64,000 nucleotides of DNA from Aquincola tertiaricarbonis (GCF_023573145.1 NZ_CP097635.1:806001-870000); one strand, 5' to 3'. Numbered from the stretch's first letter, positions 9,634-19,084 are shown. Numbers and translations: made by a program. The notes: generated from the sequence alone by a model not told the origin.

Positions 9634-12183
9634 ATGACGACCCCCATCACATTCCACCGTTCCAGGCCCCAGCCGCCCGTGCCTGCACCCGCGGCGGACA
9701 GTTGCTGCGCTTCTGGCGACTGTGAAGGCGGCAAATCCCCGCAGGCTCCGCAGCGCATCCTCGGGGTGCCCGCGATGTGCTGCGGCCATGAGGAACGACA
9801 GGTCCGCGCGGCCCTTGCGCAGGTGCATGGGGTCACCGATCTCAAGTTCGACATGGCCGGCTGTTCGGTAACGATGCGCGCGGAGGACGCAGCCTGGGAC
9901 GCAGCTCGCGCCGCCGTCAACAAAGCGGGTTTCCAAACGGACCCGCCTTTGCCGAAACAGGCCGAAGACGCCTGCTGCTCGGCCGGAAGCTGTGCAGCGC
10001 CTATCCCGCTTGCATCTCCGGCGTCCGGCATCGCGTCTGCGATGGCGCCTGCGCCGGCAGCGCCCAAGGGTTCTTTGCTGCTGCGCATTCCCCAGATGGA
10101 CTGCCCGGTCGAGGAAGGTCAGATTCGACAAGCGCTGGAGTCGTTCTCCGAAGTTCGTCGTCTGCGCTTCGACCTTCCTGCGCGAGCCCTGACCGTCGAG
10201 GCACCTGCCGAGTCGTGGGAACCGGTCATCGCCGCCATCAGGAAGCTGGGGTTCACGCCGGAACAGATTGCCGCTCCGCCGGCTGCAGAAGAGACAGCCA
10301 AGGCCCAGCGAACCGAGCTCGTTCGGCTCATCGCGGCGCTGGGCGTCGCGGTGGTCGCCGAAGTCTTCCACCTGGCCTTCCCGGACACGCTGCCGTGGCG
10401 GGTGGCAGGCATGGCCGTCGCCGCGGTCGCCATCGCGTTGTCGGGCCTGGCCGTGTTCAGGAAGGGGCTTTCCGCGCTGTCCCGTGGCCAGCTGAACATC
10501 AACGCCTTGATGAGCGTGGCGGTCATCGGCGCCTTCCTCATCGGCCAGTGGCCCGAAGCGGCCATGGTGATGGCGCTGTACTCCCTGGCCGAGCTCATTG
10601 TGGCACGGTCGGTCGAACGCGCCCGAAATGCAATTGCGGGGCTGCTGGCGCTTTCGCCCGCTCAAGCCGAAGTGAAGCAGGCCGATGGATCCTGGGCGTT
10701 GACCGATGCCAAGGCTGTTTCAGTCGGCGCGGTAGCGCGGGTGAAGCCGGGTGAGCGCTTCGCCCTGGACGGGAAGGTCTCGGCCGGACACGGTGCCGTC
10801 GACCAATCGCCCGTCACGGGGGAGAGCATCCCGGTCGACAAAGGGCCGGGTGACGACGTCTTCGCAGGCACCATCAACCAGAGCGGCTCGCTGGAGTTTC
10901 AGGTCACCAAGCCTGCCAGTGACACAGTCCTTGCTCGCACCATCCATGCAGTTGAGGAGGCGCAGGGACAACGTGCCCCCACGCAGCGCATCGTCGACAA
11001 GTTTGCCGCGGTGTACACGCCCGCTGTGTTCGCGCTCGCCGTAGCAGTTGCCGTCGGCTTCCCTTTGCTGGCCGGATGGCCGTGGTTGGAGGCGGTCTAC
11101 AAGGCGTTGGTCCTGCTGGTCATCGCCTGTCCATGCGCGCTCGTGATTTCCACGCCGGTCACCGTCGTCAGCGGCCTCGCGGCAGCAGCCAAGCGCGGCA
11201 TCCTGGTCAAAGGCGGCGTTTACCTGGAACAGGCGCGCAAGCTCACTGTCATCGGCGTGGACAAGACCGGCACGCTGACGGAAGGCAAGCCCAAACTGGT
11301 CGCCCATCAGGTGCTGAACGGCGATGCCGCCGGCGAGCCAGTCCTGCGTGTGGCACGAAGCCTTGCGACACGCTCCGACCACCCGGTGTCCAAGGCCGTT
11401 GCCGCAGGCCTCGAAGGTGCGACCGAGGAGGTGCAGCATTTCGGTGCCGAGCTCGGCAAGGGCGTGCACGGCAGCATCGGCGGGTACAAGTACATCTTGG
11501 GCAACCACCGTTGGCTTCATGAGCGCGGCCAGTGCTCGCCAGCGCTGGAAGCGCTGATGAAAGAGCACGAGGCCCAGGGCCGCACGCTCTCGGTCCTGGC
11601 CGACGACAGCCGAGCGCTCGTGCTCTTCGCCGTTGCCGACACGACCAAGGAGACCAGCAGGCACGCCGTGGCCGAGCTGAGGGCGATGGGTGTGCGCGCA
11701 GTGATGTTGACCGGCGACAACGCGACGACGGCTCAAGCCATCGCACAGCAGGTGGGTATCGACGAGGTACGTGCCGGTCTGTTGCCTGAAGACAAGCAAA
11801 AGGTGGTGGCCGAGCTGCAGGGCGCTGGCGAGCAGGTCGGCATGGTCGGTGACGGCGTCAACGACAGCCCATCTCTGGCGGCGGCGCAGATCGGGTTCTC
11901 GATGGGCGCGGCCGGCACCGACACCGCCAAGGAAGCGGCCGACGTTCTCATCATGAACGACGACCTGCGCAAGGTGGCCGAGACCATCCGGCTTTCGAAG
12001 AAGACCTACGCGGTGCTCTGGCAGAACATCGTCCTGGCGCTGGGGATCAAGGCCATCTTTTTCGTGCTGGCCGTGTTCGGCAGTGCCACGATGTGGATGG
12101 CGGTCTTCGCCGACATGGGGGCCAGTCTGCTGGTGGTGTTCAACGGCTTGCGACTGCTGCGTGGCGTGCACAAGGCATCCTGA
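9634..12183 (+). CDS. cadA: Cd/Zn/Pb-translocating P1B-type ATPase
   Basis: An 849-residue P1B-2 ATPase that pumps Cd(II), Zn(II) or Pb(II) out of the cytoplasm. The N-terminus carries a Cys-rich segment (CCASGDC, ~23-29), one HMA-like domain with a CC motif (AMCCGHEE, ~48), a second Cys-rich linker (CCSAGSC) and a second HMA-like domain with MDCPVEE (~155). Then come the actuator motif TGES, the membrane CPC motif (ACPCALVISTP, ~499), the phosphorylated Asp in DKTGTLT (~543), the HP motif (SDHPVSK) and GDGVND. ATG at 9634 sits directly behind the MerR-type promoter. The nearby fragment at 3021-3251 is a broken homologue of its C-terminus. Confidence 0.94.
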   Translation: MTTPITFHRSRPQPPVPAPAADSCCASGDCEGGKSPQAPQRILGVPAMCCGHEERQVRAALAQVHGVTDLKFDMAGCSVTMRAEDAAWDAARAAVNKAGFQTDPPLPKQAEDACCSAGSCAAPIPLASPASGIASAMAPAPAAPKGSLLLRIPQMDCPVEEGQIRQALESFSEVRRLRFDLPARALTVEAPAESWEPVIAAIRKLGFTPEQIAAPPAAEETAKAQRTELVRLIAALGVAVVAEVFHLAFPDTLPWRVAGMAVAAVAIALSGLAVFRKGLSALSRGQLNINALMSVAVIGAFLIGQWPEAAMVMALYSLAELIVARSVERARNAIAGLLALSPAQAEVKQADGSWALTDAKAVSVGAVARVKPGERFALDGKVSAGHGAVDQSPVTGESIPVDKGPGDDVFAGTINQSGSLEFQVTKPASDTVLARTIHAVEEAQGQRAPTQRIVDKFAAVYTPAVFALAVAVAVGFPLLAGWPWLEAVYKALVLLVIACPCALVISTPVTVVSGLAAAAKRGILVKGGVYLEQARKLTVIGVDKTGTLTEGKPKLVAHQVLNGDAAGEPVLRVARSLATRSDHPVSKAVAAGLEGATEEVQHFGAELGKGVHGSIGGYKYILGNHRWLHERGQCSPALEALMKEHEAQGRTLSVLADDSRALVLFAVADTTKETSRHAVAELRAMGVRAVMLTGDNATTAQAIAQQVGIDEVRAGLLPEDKQKVVAELQGAGEQVGMVGDGVNDSPSLAAAQIGFSMGAAGTDTAKEAADVLIMNDDLRKVAETIRLSKKTYAVLWQNIVLALGIKAIFFVLAVFGSATMWMAVFADMGASLLVVFNGLRLLRGVHKAS

Positions 12184-12361
12184 TGAACTCGTTCTGAAAA
12201 CGCAGGAAGCAGAGCTTCACGCTGCGGTGAGGCAAAGGACGGTCGGTCAGTGAGCTCAAAGCTTCCGGTACCCTGAGCGAGCGCACGTGCTCGAGCAACC
12301 AACTCGATAGCCGAATTGAAGAGCTGCTGCCTCATCGATGGCGGAAATAGGCGTACCGCTG

Positions 12362-13168
12362 CTACTGGTGCCGCCACACCTTCACCGCGGAGATGAGCAA
12401 GATGGCCGCAAGGGCGGGCAGCAGGATGCCAGACGGGACGACGCCCAGAAGCTGGCCTCCGATGGCCGCGCCAACGATGGAGCCTGCCGCCATTGCGATG
12501 ACGAACGACCTGTGCCCACGCAGGATGCTGAACGCCTGGTCCTGGCTGTAGCGTGCGAAGCCCACCATCATCGTCGGAAGGCTGATGGCCAACGAGAGCG
12601 AACCTGCCAGCTTGATGTCGACGCCGAACAGCAGCACCGGCGTCGGGATCAGCAGTTCGCCGCCGGCCACGCCCATGATGGAGGCGACCACGCCGATGCC
12701 GAAGCCGGCAACCACACCGGCCACGAGCTGGGCGGTGCCGGTAAGGATGGGGTCCTGCGTCGCGCGGTCGTGCCCCAGCATCAGCACCACGGCGATCACG
12801 ACGAGCAGGCCCGCGAGCACCTGGTACAGCGTTCGGCCCTTCATGCGTGAGGCCCAAGAGGCGCCAACCCATGCGCCCAGCAGGCTGCCGGCCAGCAGGT
12901 TCACGATGACAGGCCAGTGGCTCGCCACTTCTGCAAACGGGATGGTCGTACTGCGGAAGATCAGCGCGCTCGCCACCACCACCAAGCTCATCGCCTTGTT
13001 CAAGATGACCGCGTGCAAAGCGGCGAACCCGAAGAGGCCGATCAGCAGCGGCAGGCGGAACTCGGCACCGCCCAGGCCGATGAGCCCGCCCAGCGAGCCC
13101 ACGGCGCAGCCAGCCACAAGGGCGCGGATCAGTGAGGAACTGCCAGTTGCTCCGGTCGTGCTGGTCAT
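12362..13168 (-). CDS. TauE/SafE-family membrane transporter
   Basis: A 268-residue integral membrane protein with about eight helices arranged as two similar halves, each opening with a Gly-rich motif (GGLIGLGGAEFRLP near residue 27; ASIMGVAGGELLIP near 165), the signature of the TauE/SafE (DUF81) family. Members export or import sulfite, sulfoacetate and other organic or inorganic anions; substrate here is unknown. ATG start at 13168. It is divergent from a ModE-like regulator gene with a near-perfect dyad between, suggesting that regulator controls it; a role in oxyanion (sulfur, molybdate or arsenic-related) traffic is only inference. The 178-bp gap to the end of cadA shows nothing recognisable. 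Confidence 0.85.
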   Translation of the reverse strand: MTSTTGATGSSSLIRALVAGCAVGSLGGLIGLGGAEFRLPLLIGLFGFAALHAVILNKAMSLVVVASALIFRSTTIPFAEVASHWPVIVNLLAGSLLGAWVGASWASRMKGRTLYQVLAGLLVVIAVVLMLGHDRATQDPILTGTAQLVAGVVAGFGIGVVASIMGVAGGELLIPTPVLLFGVDIKLAGSLSLAISLPTMMVGFARYSQDQAFSILRGHRSFVIAMAAGSIVGAAIGGQLLGVVPSGILLPALAAILLISAVKVWRHQ

Positions 13169-13190
13169 GGTCAGGCTTCCAAAGCTCGAT

Positions 13191-13208
13191 ATCTAACTGA
13201 GTTTAGAT
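13191..13208. promoter_or_regulatory. Dyad operator between TauE and ModE-like genes
   Basis: ATCTAACTGAGTTTAGAT is an inverted repeat (ATCTAAC / GTTTAGAT, one mismatch) in the 82-bp divergent gap. ModE-like winged-helix dimers bind such AT-rich dyads, so it is the likely operator. Confidence 0.55.
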
Positions 13209-13250
13209 CGGGCGCCATGGCCTACGGCGACCGTTGGACAATGGCGTTCG

Positions 13251-13625
13251 ATGAAGCCCACGCTGCGCACCCAGGTGCATGACCAGAAGACGGGGTTCCG
13301 AGTGGAGCTGAAGCACGGCGTGGCCATCGGCCCCGGCAAGGCCGACATCCTGGAAGGCATCAAGGAGACGGGCTCGCTGGCGGAGACGGCCAGGCGTCTG
13401 GGCATGAGCTACCAGCGCGTGTGGACGCTGGTCAATGCGATGAACAAGGACTTCATCCAGCCGCTGGTGGAGACCCAGCGCGGTGGCGCCTCACGAGGTG
13501 GTGCGTACCTCACGGAGACGGGGCACCGGGTGCTGGACGTCTACCGCGATACCGAGCAGACGGCGCTCAAGGCCGTCAACAAGAAGTTGCCTGCGCTGCT
13601 AGCGCTTCTGAAGAACCCAGACTGA
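13251..13625 (+). CDS. Single-domain ModE-like transcription regulator
   Basis: A 124-residue protein consisting of only the N-terminal LysR-like winged helix of ModE: GPGKADILEGIKETGSLAETARRLGMSYQRVWTLVNAMN (about residues 28-65) is the helix-turn-helix, followed by the wing with TQRGGASRGGAYLTETGHRVLDVYR. The molybdate-binding MOP domains of full ModE are absent. Such short versions occur as stand-alone regulators of molybdate or other oxyanion genes. The ATG at 13251 has no strong Shine-Dalgarno. It is divergent from the TauE permease and shares a dyad with it. Confidence 0.8.
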   Translation: MKPTLRTQVHDQKTGFRVELKHGVAIGPGKADILEGIKETGSLAETARRLGMSYQRVWTLVNAMNKDFIQPLVETQRGGASRGGAYLTETGHRVLDVYRDTEQTALKAVNKKLPALLALLKNPD

Positions 13626-13762
13626 ACCTGCACGCGCTGCGGAGCTTTTCGCGTCCCAGACGCGCGGAGCCGGGCCGGTAGCAGCGCACGGAAGACTGCC
13701 CCGACGTTCAAGGTGGCGCACCGAAGGTCAGCTTCGGCGCGCGCGGGCCATCCTCTTCGTGA

Positions 13763-13800
13763 TGATAACGTTTCAACAATCGTTGTATTATAGATATATG
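13763..13800 (+). promoter_or_regulatory. arsR promoter with overlapping operator; leaderless start
   Basis: A good -10 box, TATTAT (13786-13791), lies only 6 bp before the arsR ATG (13798), so transcription should begin at or next to the A of the ATG. A weak -35 (TGATAA, 13763-13768) is 17 bp upstream. Between them CAACAATCGTTG (13774-13785) forms an imperfect dyad that suits an ArsR operator blocking RNA polymerase. Confidence 0.55.
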
Positions 13801-14121
13801 CAAGAAGCCGATGCCGTCCGTTCTCTCGCAGCGCTTGCGCAAGCGCTGCGCTTGCGCCTGTTCCGCGCCCTGGTCGTCGCAGGCCCTGATGGGCTAACGC
13901 CAGGCACGCTGGCCGAGGAGCTGGCGGTGGCCGGTAACACCCTGTCGTTTCACCTCAAGGAGCTGATGCATGCCGGCCTGGTGACGCAAGAGCGTCAGGG
14001 TCGCAACCTCGTCTACAGGGCGTCGTTCACGACGATGAACGAGCTGCTGGGCTACCTCACTGAGAACTGCTGCGAAGGCGCTACGTGCGCCACGACCGAC
14101 GCGGCGGCGTGCCGCTGCTGA
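13798..14121 (+). CDS. arsR: ArsR/SmtB-family repressor
   Basis: A 107-residue metalloregulator. The winged helix spans residues ~8-90 (ALAQALRLRLFRALV...TPGTLAEELAVAGNTLSFHLKELMHAGLV). As(III)-binding cysteines lie at the C-terminus (ENCCEGATC and AACRC), as in the ArsR subgroup that senses arsenite through C-terminal Cys clusters rather than the alpha-3 CVC motif. The ATG at 13798 is preferred over upstream in-frame codons because those lie upstream of the predicted transcription start. First gene of the ars operon; arsI follows after 10 bp. Confidence 0.9.
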   Translation: MQEADAVRSLAALAQALRLRLFRALVVAGPDGLTPGTLAEELAVAGNTLSFHLKELMHAGLVTQERQGRNLVYRASFTTMNELLGYLTENCCEGATCATTDAAACRC

Positions 14122-14131
14122 AGGAACCACG

Positions 14132-14614
14132 ATGAAGCGCTTTCACGTCCACCTGCACGTCAACGACCTCCACCAGAGCATCGCGTTCTATTCCAAGCTG
14201 TTCGCAGCAGAGCCGGCGCGCATCGAGAACGACTACGCCAAGTGGATGCTGGATGACCCTCGCCTGAACTTCGCCATCTCCACTCGCGGCGCCGCGCCCG
14301 GTGTGGATCACCTGGGCTTCCAGGTGGATGAGGCCGCCGAGCTGGTCGACCTCAAGGAACGCGCGCAGGCAGCCGACCTGGCGTTGATCGATGAGGGTCC
14401 GACGACCTGCTGCTATGCCCGCAGCGACAAGCACTGGATCACCGATCCGCAAGGCGTGGCCTGGGAGCACTTTCAGACGCTGGGCAGCGTGCCTGTGTTC
14501 GGCAAGCCTGCACCGACCCCGGCATTGGCATCAGCGCCAGCACCGGCGGGTGCCGCGATGTGCTGCGCGCTGTCCAACACGACTGTTAGGCAGGCGGCCA
14601 AGCGCTGCTGCTGA
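14132..14614 (+). CDS. arsI: ArsI/CadI-family metalloenzyme (C-As lyase-like)
   Basis: A 160-residue vicinal-oxygen-chelate (glyoxalase-fold) protein. His5/His7 (FHVHLHVNDL), the central GVDHLGFQV His and Glu in GVAWEHFQTL supply the non-haem iron site; the TTCCYARSDKHW block with a Cys pair binds trivalent organoarsenicals in characterised ArsI proteins. Family knowledge: ArsI cleaves the C-As bond of methylarsenite, releasing As(III). An extra Pro/Ala linker and a Cys-containing tail (AAMCCALS...AAKRCC) extend beyond the catalytic fold. Follows arsR by 10 bp and precedes arsC by 28 bp in the operon. Confidence 0.87.
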   Translation: MKRFHVHLHVNDLHQSIAFYSKLFAAEPARIENDYAKWMLDDPRLNFAISTRGAAPGVDHLGFQVDEAAELVDLKERAQAADLALIDEGPTTCCYARSDKHWITDPQGVAWEHFQTLGSVPVFGKPAPTPALASAPAPAGAAMCCALSNTTVRQAAKRCC

Positions 14615-14642
14615 TCGACTTCCCCACCGCTCCAGACACGCC

Positions 14643-15149
14643 ATGACCGCCCCATCGAAGCCGCTCAACGTCCTGTTTCTCTGCACCCACAACTCGGCCC
14701 GCAGCATCCTGGCCGAGTCCTTGCTGAACGCCATGGCCAGCGACCGGTTCCGCGGTTTTTCCGCCGGCAGCAGCCCGCGCGAGAACCAGCAGCCCAACCC
14801 CTATGCGCTGGAAGTGCTCAAACGCGCCGGTGTGCCCGTCGACGGCGTGCGCAGCAAGAGCTGGGACGAGTTTGCCCAGCCGGACTCGCCCCACATGGAC
14901 CTCATCATCACGGTCTGCGACAACGCCGCCGGTGAGGTGTGCCCGATCTGGCCCGGCCACCCCGCCACGGCGCATTGGGGCTATGCAGACCCCTCCGAGC
15001 TCAAGGGCACGCCCGAGGAGATGTTGGCAGCGTTCACCAAAACGCTGCTGGCCATTCGTCAGCGGCTGGAGCTGTTCATCAATCTGCCCGCGAGCGCCAT
15101 CGACAACCTGTCGCTCCAGCAATCAGCACGCGATCTGGCCAAGCGCTGA
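14643..15149 (+). CDS. arsC: Thioredoxin-coupled arsenate reductase (LMW-PTP type)
   Basis: A 168-residue cytoplasmic enzyme that reduces As(V) to As(III). The phosphatase-like P-loop CTHNSARS (Cys14) and the redox relay Cys92/Cys100 ([11 protein letters not shown]) are those of the low-molecular-weight phosphatase branch regenerated by thioredoxin. The ATG at 14643 starts the conserved fold; 28 bp separate it from arsI. A second, unrelated glutaredoxin-type arsenate reductase lies two genes downstream, so the operon carries both classes. Confidence 0.92.
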   Translation: MTAPSKPLNVLFLCTHNSARSILAESLLNAMASDRFRGFSAGSSPRENQQPNPYALEVLKRAGVPVDGVRSKSWDEFAQPDSPHMDLIITVCDNAAGEVCPIWPGHPATAHWGYADPSELKGTPEEMLAAFTKTLLAIRQRLELFINLPASAIDNLSLQQSARDLAKR

Positions 15150-15204
15150 CCGTGGTCGCGGCCCGCGGGGCTGCCCCTTTTCCCCATCCAAGAGGCAACC
15201 CGCC

Positions 15205-16491
15205 ATGCTCGCGGCTATCCTGATATTTCTCTGCACGCTCGTCCTGGTCATCTGGCAGCCGCGAGGCCTGGGCATTGGCTGGAGCGCATCCTTTGGCGCT
15301 GTTCTGGCCCTGGTGTTCGGTGTGGTCCAGCTGGCCGACATTGCCGTGGTGTGGGGCATCGTGTGGAATGCGACAGCCACGTTCGTGGCGGTCATCATCA
15401 TCAGCCTGCTGCTGGACGAGGCCGGCTTTTTTGAGTGGGCCGCGTTGCACGTGGCCCGCTGGGGCGGGGGCGACGGACGCCGGCTGTTTGCCTTCATCGT
15501 GCTGCTGGGTGCGGCCGTGGCGACCCTGTTTGCCAACGACGGTGCAGCGCTGATCCTGACGCCCATCGTCATGGCCATGCTGGTCGCGCTGGGCTTCTCA
15601 CCTGCGGCGACGCTCGCCTTCGTGATGGCCGCCGGCTTCATCGCCGACACGGCCAGCCTGCCGCTGATCGTGTCCAACTTGGTCAACATCGTGTCGGCCG
15701 ATTTCTTCAACATCGGCTTCAACGCCTACGCCTCGGTGATGGTGCCGGTGAACATCGCCGCGGTGTTGGCCAGCCTGCTGGTGCTGCTGCTGTACTTCGG
15801 GCGGGGCGTGCCGGCGCGATACGACCTGGCGCAGCTCAAGACGCCGACGCAGGCCATTCGCGACCCGGCCACCTTCCGCGCGGGATGGGTGGTGCTGGTC
15901 CTGCTGCTGGTGGGGTTCTTCGCGCTGGAGCCGCTGGGAGTGCCTGTCAGTGCTGTTGCGGCGGTGGCTGCCGTGGTGCTGCTGGCCGTTGCAGCACGAG
16001 GCTCGGTCATCAGCACACGCAAGGTGCTGCACGGCGCGCCTTGGCAGATCGTGGTCTTCTCGCTGGGCATGTACCTCGTGGTCTACGGCCTGCGCAATGC
16101 CGGCCTGACCGACCGCATCGCCGCGCTGCTCGACGTGTTCGCACAAGGTGGCCTCTGGGGTGCAGCGCTCGGCACCGGCGTGCTCACGGCGTTGCTGTCG
16201 TCGGTGATGAACAACATGCCCACGGTGCTGATCGGCGCGTTGTCCATCGAAGCGTCGCAGGCCAGTGGAGTCGCCAAAGAGGCCATGGTCTATGCCAACG
16301 TCATCGGCTGCGACCTGGGACCAAAGATCACCCCCATCGGAAGCCTGGCCACGCTGCTGTGGCTGCACGTGCTTCAGAAGAAGGGCACCACCATCACCTG
16401 GGGCTACTACTTCAAGGTGGGCATCGTGCTGACGCTGCCGGTGCTGATAGTCACGCTGGCTGCCTTGGCGCTGCGCCTGAGCCTGGCCTGA
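15205..16491 (+). CDS. arsB: Arsenite efflux permease ArsB
   Basis: A 428-residue inner-membrane protein with about 12 helices, the usual ArsB size. Conserved elements include [15 protein letters not shown] (near residue 113), the helix-break region [20 protein letters not shown] and its mirror [12 protein letters not shown] / [20 protein letters not shown] in the second half. It exchanges arsenite (or antimonite) for protons, alone or with an ArsA ATPase; no arsA is present here. ATG at 15205 follows AAGAGG at 15190-15195. Fourth gene of the ars operon. Confidence 0.93.
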   Translation: MLAAILIFLCTLVLVIWQPRGLGIGWSASFGAVLALVFGVVQLADIAVVWGIVWNATATFVAVIIISLLLDEAGFFEWAALHVARWGGGDGRRLFAFIVLLGAAVATLFANDGAALILTPIVMAMLVALGFSPAATLAFVMAAGFIADTASLPLIVSNLVNIVSADFFNIGFNAYASVMVPVNIAAVLASLLVLLLYFGRGVPARYDLAQLKTPTQAIRDPATFRAGWVVLVLLLVGFFALEPLGVPVSAVAAVAAVVLLAVAARGSVISTRKVLHGAPWQIVVFSLGMYLVVYGLRNAGLTDRIAALLDVFAQGGLWGAALGTGVLTALLSSVMNNMPTVLIGALSIEASQASGVAKEAMVYANVIGCDLGPKITPIGSLATLLWLHVLQKKGTTITWGYYFKVGIVLTLPVLIVTLAALALRLSLA

Positions 16492-16522
16492 GCGCCCACG
16501 CCAACATCCCAAAGGCCTATTC

Positions 16523-16954
16523 ATGAGCGACATCACGATCTATCACAACCCTGCCTGCGGCACGTCGCGCAACGTGCTGGCGATGATCCGCAACTCGGGC
16601 GAGGAACCCGAGGTCATCGAGTACCTGAAGACACCACCCGACCGGCCGACGCTTGAACGGCTCATTGGCGCCATGGGCATCACCCCGCGTGCGCTGCTGC
16701 GGCAGAAGGGCACGCCCTACGACGCGCTCGGCTTGGCAAGCACCACCTGGACCGATGCGCAGCTGATCGACTTCATGCTGCAGGAACCCATCCTCATCAA
16801 CCGGCCGATCGTCGTCACGCCGTTGGGCACAGGGCTGTGCCGGCCTTCGGAAGCGGTGCTCGATCTGCTGCCGCGACCTCAGCAGGGTGCCTTCACCAAG
16901 GAAGACGGTGAGGCCGTCATCGACGAGAAGGGAGCACGCATTGCCAAGCCTTGA
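16523..16954 (+). CDS. arsC: Glutaredoxin-coupled arsenate reductase
   Basis: A 143-residue enzyme of the E. coli R773 ArsC type. The catalytic Cys12 lies in [11 protein letters not shown], and the arsenate-binding arginines are in the [18 protein letters not shown] block (about residues 93-110). It reduces arsenate using glutathione and glutaredoxin. Starts 31 bp after arsB; its end overlaps the arsH reading frame by 14 bp. Confidence 0.93.
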   Translation: MSDITIYHNPACGTSRNVLAMIRNSGEEPEVIEYLKTPPDRPTLERLIGAMGITPRALLRQKGTPYDALGLASTTWTDAQLIDFMLQEPILINRPIVVTPLGTGLCRPSEAVLDLLPRPQQGAFTKEDGEAVIDEKGARIAKP

Positions 16955-17305
16955 GCTCCCGAACGTCGATGCCGACAGCTTCCGCCGGCCCGACCTCGCG
17001 CGGCTGCTGCCGGCCGAGCGCGCGACGCACCCGCCTCGCATCCTGTTGCTGTACGGCTCGGTGCGCGAGCGCTCCTACAGCCGCCTGCTGACTGAAGAGG
17101 CTGCGCGGCTGCTGCGCGCGATGGGCGCCGAGCCCCGCATCTTCGATCCACGCGGCCTGCCGCAGCCCGATGGGGCGCCCGAAGGCCATCCCAAGGTGCT
17201 CGAGCTGCGCGAACTGGCGAAATGGTCCGAGGGCATGGTGTGGTGCTCGCCGGAGCGGCACGGGGCCATGACCGGCATCATGAAGTCGCAGATCGACTGC
17301 CCGGG
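16941..17305 (+). pseudogene. arsH: arsH, truncated by IS30 insertion
   Basis: A TTG start at 16941, 6 bp after GGAG (16931-16934) and overlapping the arsC stop, opens a frame clearly matching ArsH, the NADPH-dependent flavoprotein that oxidises trivalent organoarsenicals. The flavin-binding motif [15 protein letters not shown] (~residue 35) and [19 protein letters not shown] (~100-118) are intact. The frame then runs into the IS30 terminal repeat at 17306, losing roughly the second half including the remaining FMN-binding and tetramerisation parts. The missing half is not found elsewhere in the window, so the insertion was followed by deletion or rearrangement. Confidence 0.9.
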
Positions 17306-18739
17306 TTCAACCGGTCGTCGCAACACCGTTGAGGTGCGCGGACGATACCAAGCTCTCGAACATCTCGGCTGGCGTCCGCCAGCCCAGCACCTTGCGCGGT
17401 CTGTTGTTGAGGGCGTTTGCCACAGCTTGAAGCGCTGCCGCGGCGTATCGGCTCAGATCGGTACCTTTGGGGAAGTACTGGCGCAGCAGTCCGTTGGTGT
17501 TCTCGTTGGTTCCGCGCTGCCAGGGACTTCGCGGCTCGCAGAAGAACGTCCGGATGCCGGTCTCGTGACGCAGGCGTTGGTGCTGGGCCATTTCAGACCC
17601 TTGATCCCAGGTCAACGACTTGCGTAGCCTGCCCGGCAGTGGCATCAACGCTGACGTGATCGCCAGTCGTACAGCTTCGGCACCGCGCCCTGCCAGCGCG
17701 GGACCGTTCTTTAATGGTGCGCCACCGAACCCAGCTTGGCGAGGCAAGTGCATCAGCTTGGTGTACCGCGTCTTGCGCTCGACCAGAGTGCCGATGGCGG
17801 AGCTGTCCAAGCCGATGATCAAGTCGCCTTCCCAGTGTCCAGGCTCACCGCGCTGTTCCACGTTCGCTGGGCGCTGGTCGATGAGGTCCTGCGTGGTCAC
17901 GAACTGCTTCCCCCGAGCTCTGGCGCGGGCGCGAGGCACGCGTAGCGCCCTCCCTGTTCTGAGAGATGTGCAGAGTTCCCGCCGCAGGCCACCACGGTCT
18001 TTGATGTATAGCGCTTGGTAGATCGCCTCGTGCGAGATCCGCATGCTCGGGTCATCGGGGTAGTCGATGAGCAGACGATTGGCGATTTGCTGCGGGCTCT
18101 AGGCGAGAGACCAATGGCGATCCTGACGCGGTCCATGACGTCGCCCCGACCAAACAACATGGGGCCCGATGCGTTGGCCGTCGGCCGAGGTGACTGCGCC
18201 TTCGAGGCGCTCTTGTACATATGCCCTGAGGCGCGAGTCGGCCGCCAGCTTGGCGGTGCGGGGACGCCTGGCGCGGCGCTGCGCATGCCAATGCGCCACC
18301 GTCGCCCGGTACTCGACATACCCGCTGCGCGTGGCTGCGTTGCGACGCAATTCGCGTGAAATCGTGGACGCGTGGCGACCAGTGCGCCGGGCAATCTCTC
18401 GGACGCCGTGACCTTGCGCTCGCAGCAAGGCAATGTCCTCGCGCTCGGCGAGGCTGAGGAATCGATCGGAAGGCACGTCAAGGCAGACATCGGACATCCC
18501 GCCACCTTGCCTGAACAATCGCGCGCCGACGGCAGGTGAGACGCCAGCAAGCTCAGCAGCCTTCTCGCTGGACAGGCCAACCGCGATCTCACGCCAAAAT
18601 CGCTGCCGGACTTCCTTGGTGCCAACACCGGGCCTACCTATCGAGCCGAGCGCTGAGCGAACTCCACGCTTGCAACGTCCATGCTTCGCTTTTCCCATCT
18701 CAACTCCTTGGTGTGATGGTGTTGCGATGACCGATTGAA
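17306..18739 (-). mobile_element. IS30-family insertion sequence, 1,434 bp
   Basis: Both ends carry matching inverted repeats: TTCAACCGGTCGTCGCAACACC from 17306 inward, and, read from 18739 on the other strand, TTCAATCGGTCATCGCAACACC (two mismatches in 22). One transposase gene fills the element. It separates arsH (left) from an IS3 remnant (right), so its two flanks are unrelated and no target duplication is visible. Confidence 0.85.
17307..18698 (-). pseudogene. IS30 transposase with an in-frame amber codon
   Basis: Read on the minus strand, codons 1-199 (18698-18102) and the segment to 17307 are in the same frame, split only by TAG at 18099-18101. The N-terminal half has the IS30 helix-turn-helix (LSLAEREDIALLRAQGHGVREIARRTGRHASTISRELRRN); the C-terminal half has the DDE catalytic domain ([57 protein letters not shown]). 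After the TAG the family sequence continues without gap (SPQQIANRLLIDYPDDPSMRISHEAIYQALY). A single nonsense change inactivates it unless suppressed. The stop codon lies inside the left terminal repeat. Confidence 0.87.
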
Positions 18740-19084
18740 TTCGCCCAGTACCTGTCCATCCGCTACAGCGAGCGCTTGGCCGAGGCCGGCATTGAGCCCT
18801 CAGTGGGGTCCAAGGGCGACAGCTACGACAACGCCCTGGCCGAGACCATCAACGGGCTCTACAAGGCCGAGGTCATCCACCGGAGGGGGCCCTGGAAGAC
18901 CAAGCAAGCGGTGGAACTGGCGACGCTGGAATGGGTGGCTTGGTTCAACCACCATCGACTGATGGAGCCCATGGGCTACATCCCGCCGGCCGAGTTCGAG
19001 GCCAACTACCATCGACAACGCGCTGGTCAGGCCGCGACTGTCTGACTTAAACCAACGGGCCTCCGCGATACCCGGGGCGGTTCA
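18740..19084 (+). mobile_element. IS3-family remnant, 3' end with transposase C-terminus
   Basis: The frame from 18740 to 19045 encodes the last ~100 residues of an IS3-family OrfB integrase: YLSIRYSERLAEAGIEPSVGSKGDSYDNALAETINGLYK (catalytic Asp and Glu of DDE), then ELATLEWVAWFNHHRLMEPMGYIPPAEFEANY. It lacks its start and first catalytic Asp, removed by the IS30 element. The right terminal repeat is intact: on the minus strand the element begins TGAACCGCCCCGGG at 19084. It is inserted in an IS110-family gene, to which it contributes the stop codon TGA. Confidence 0.85.
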
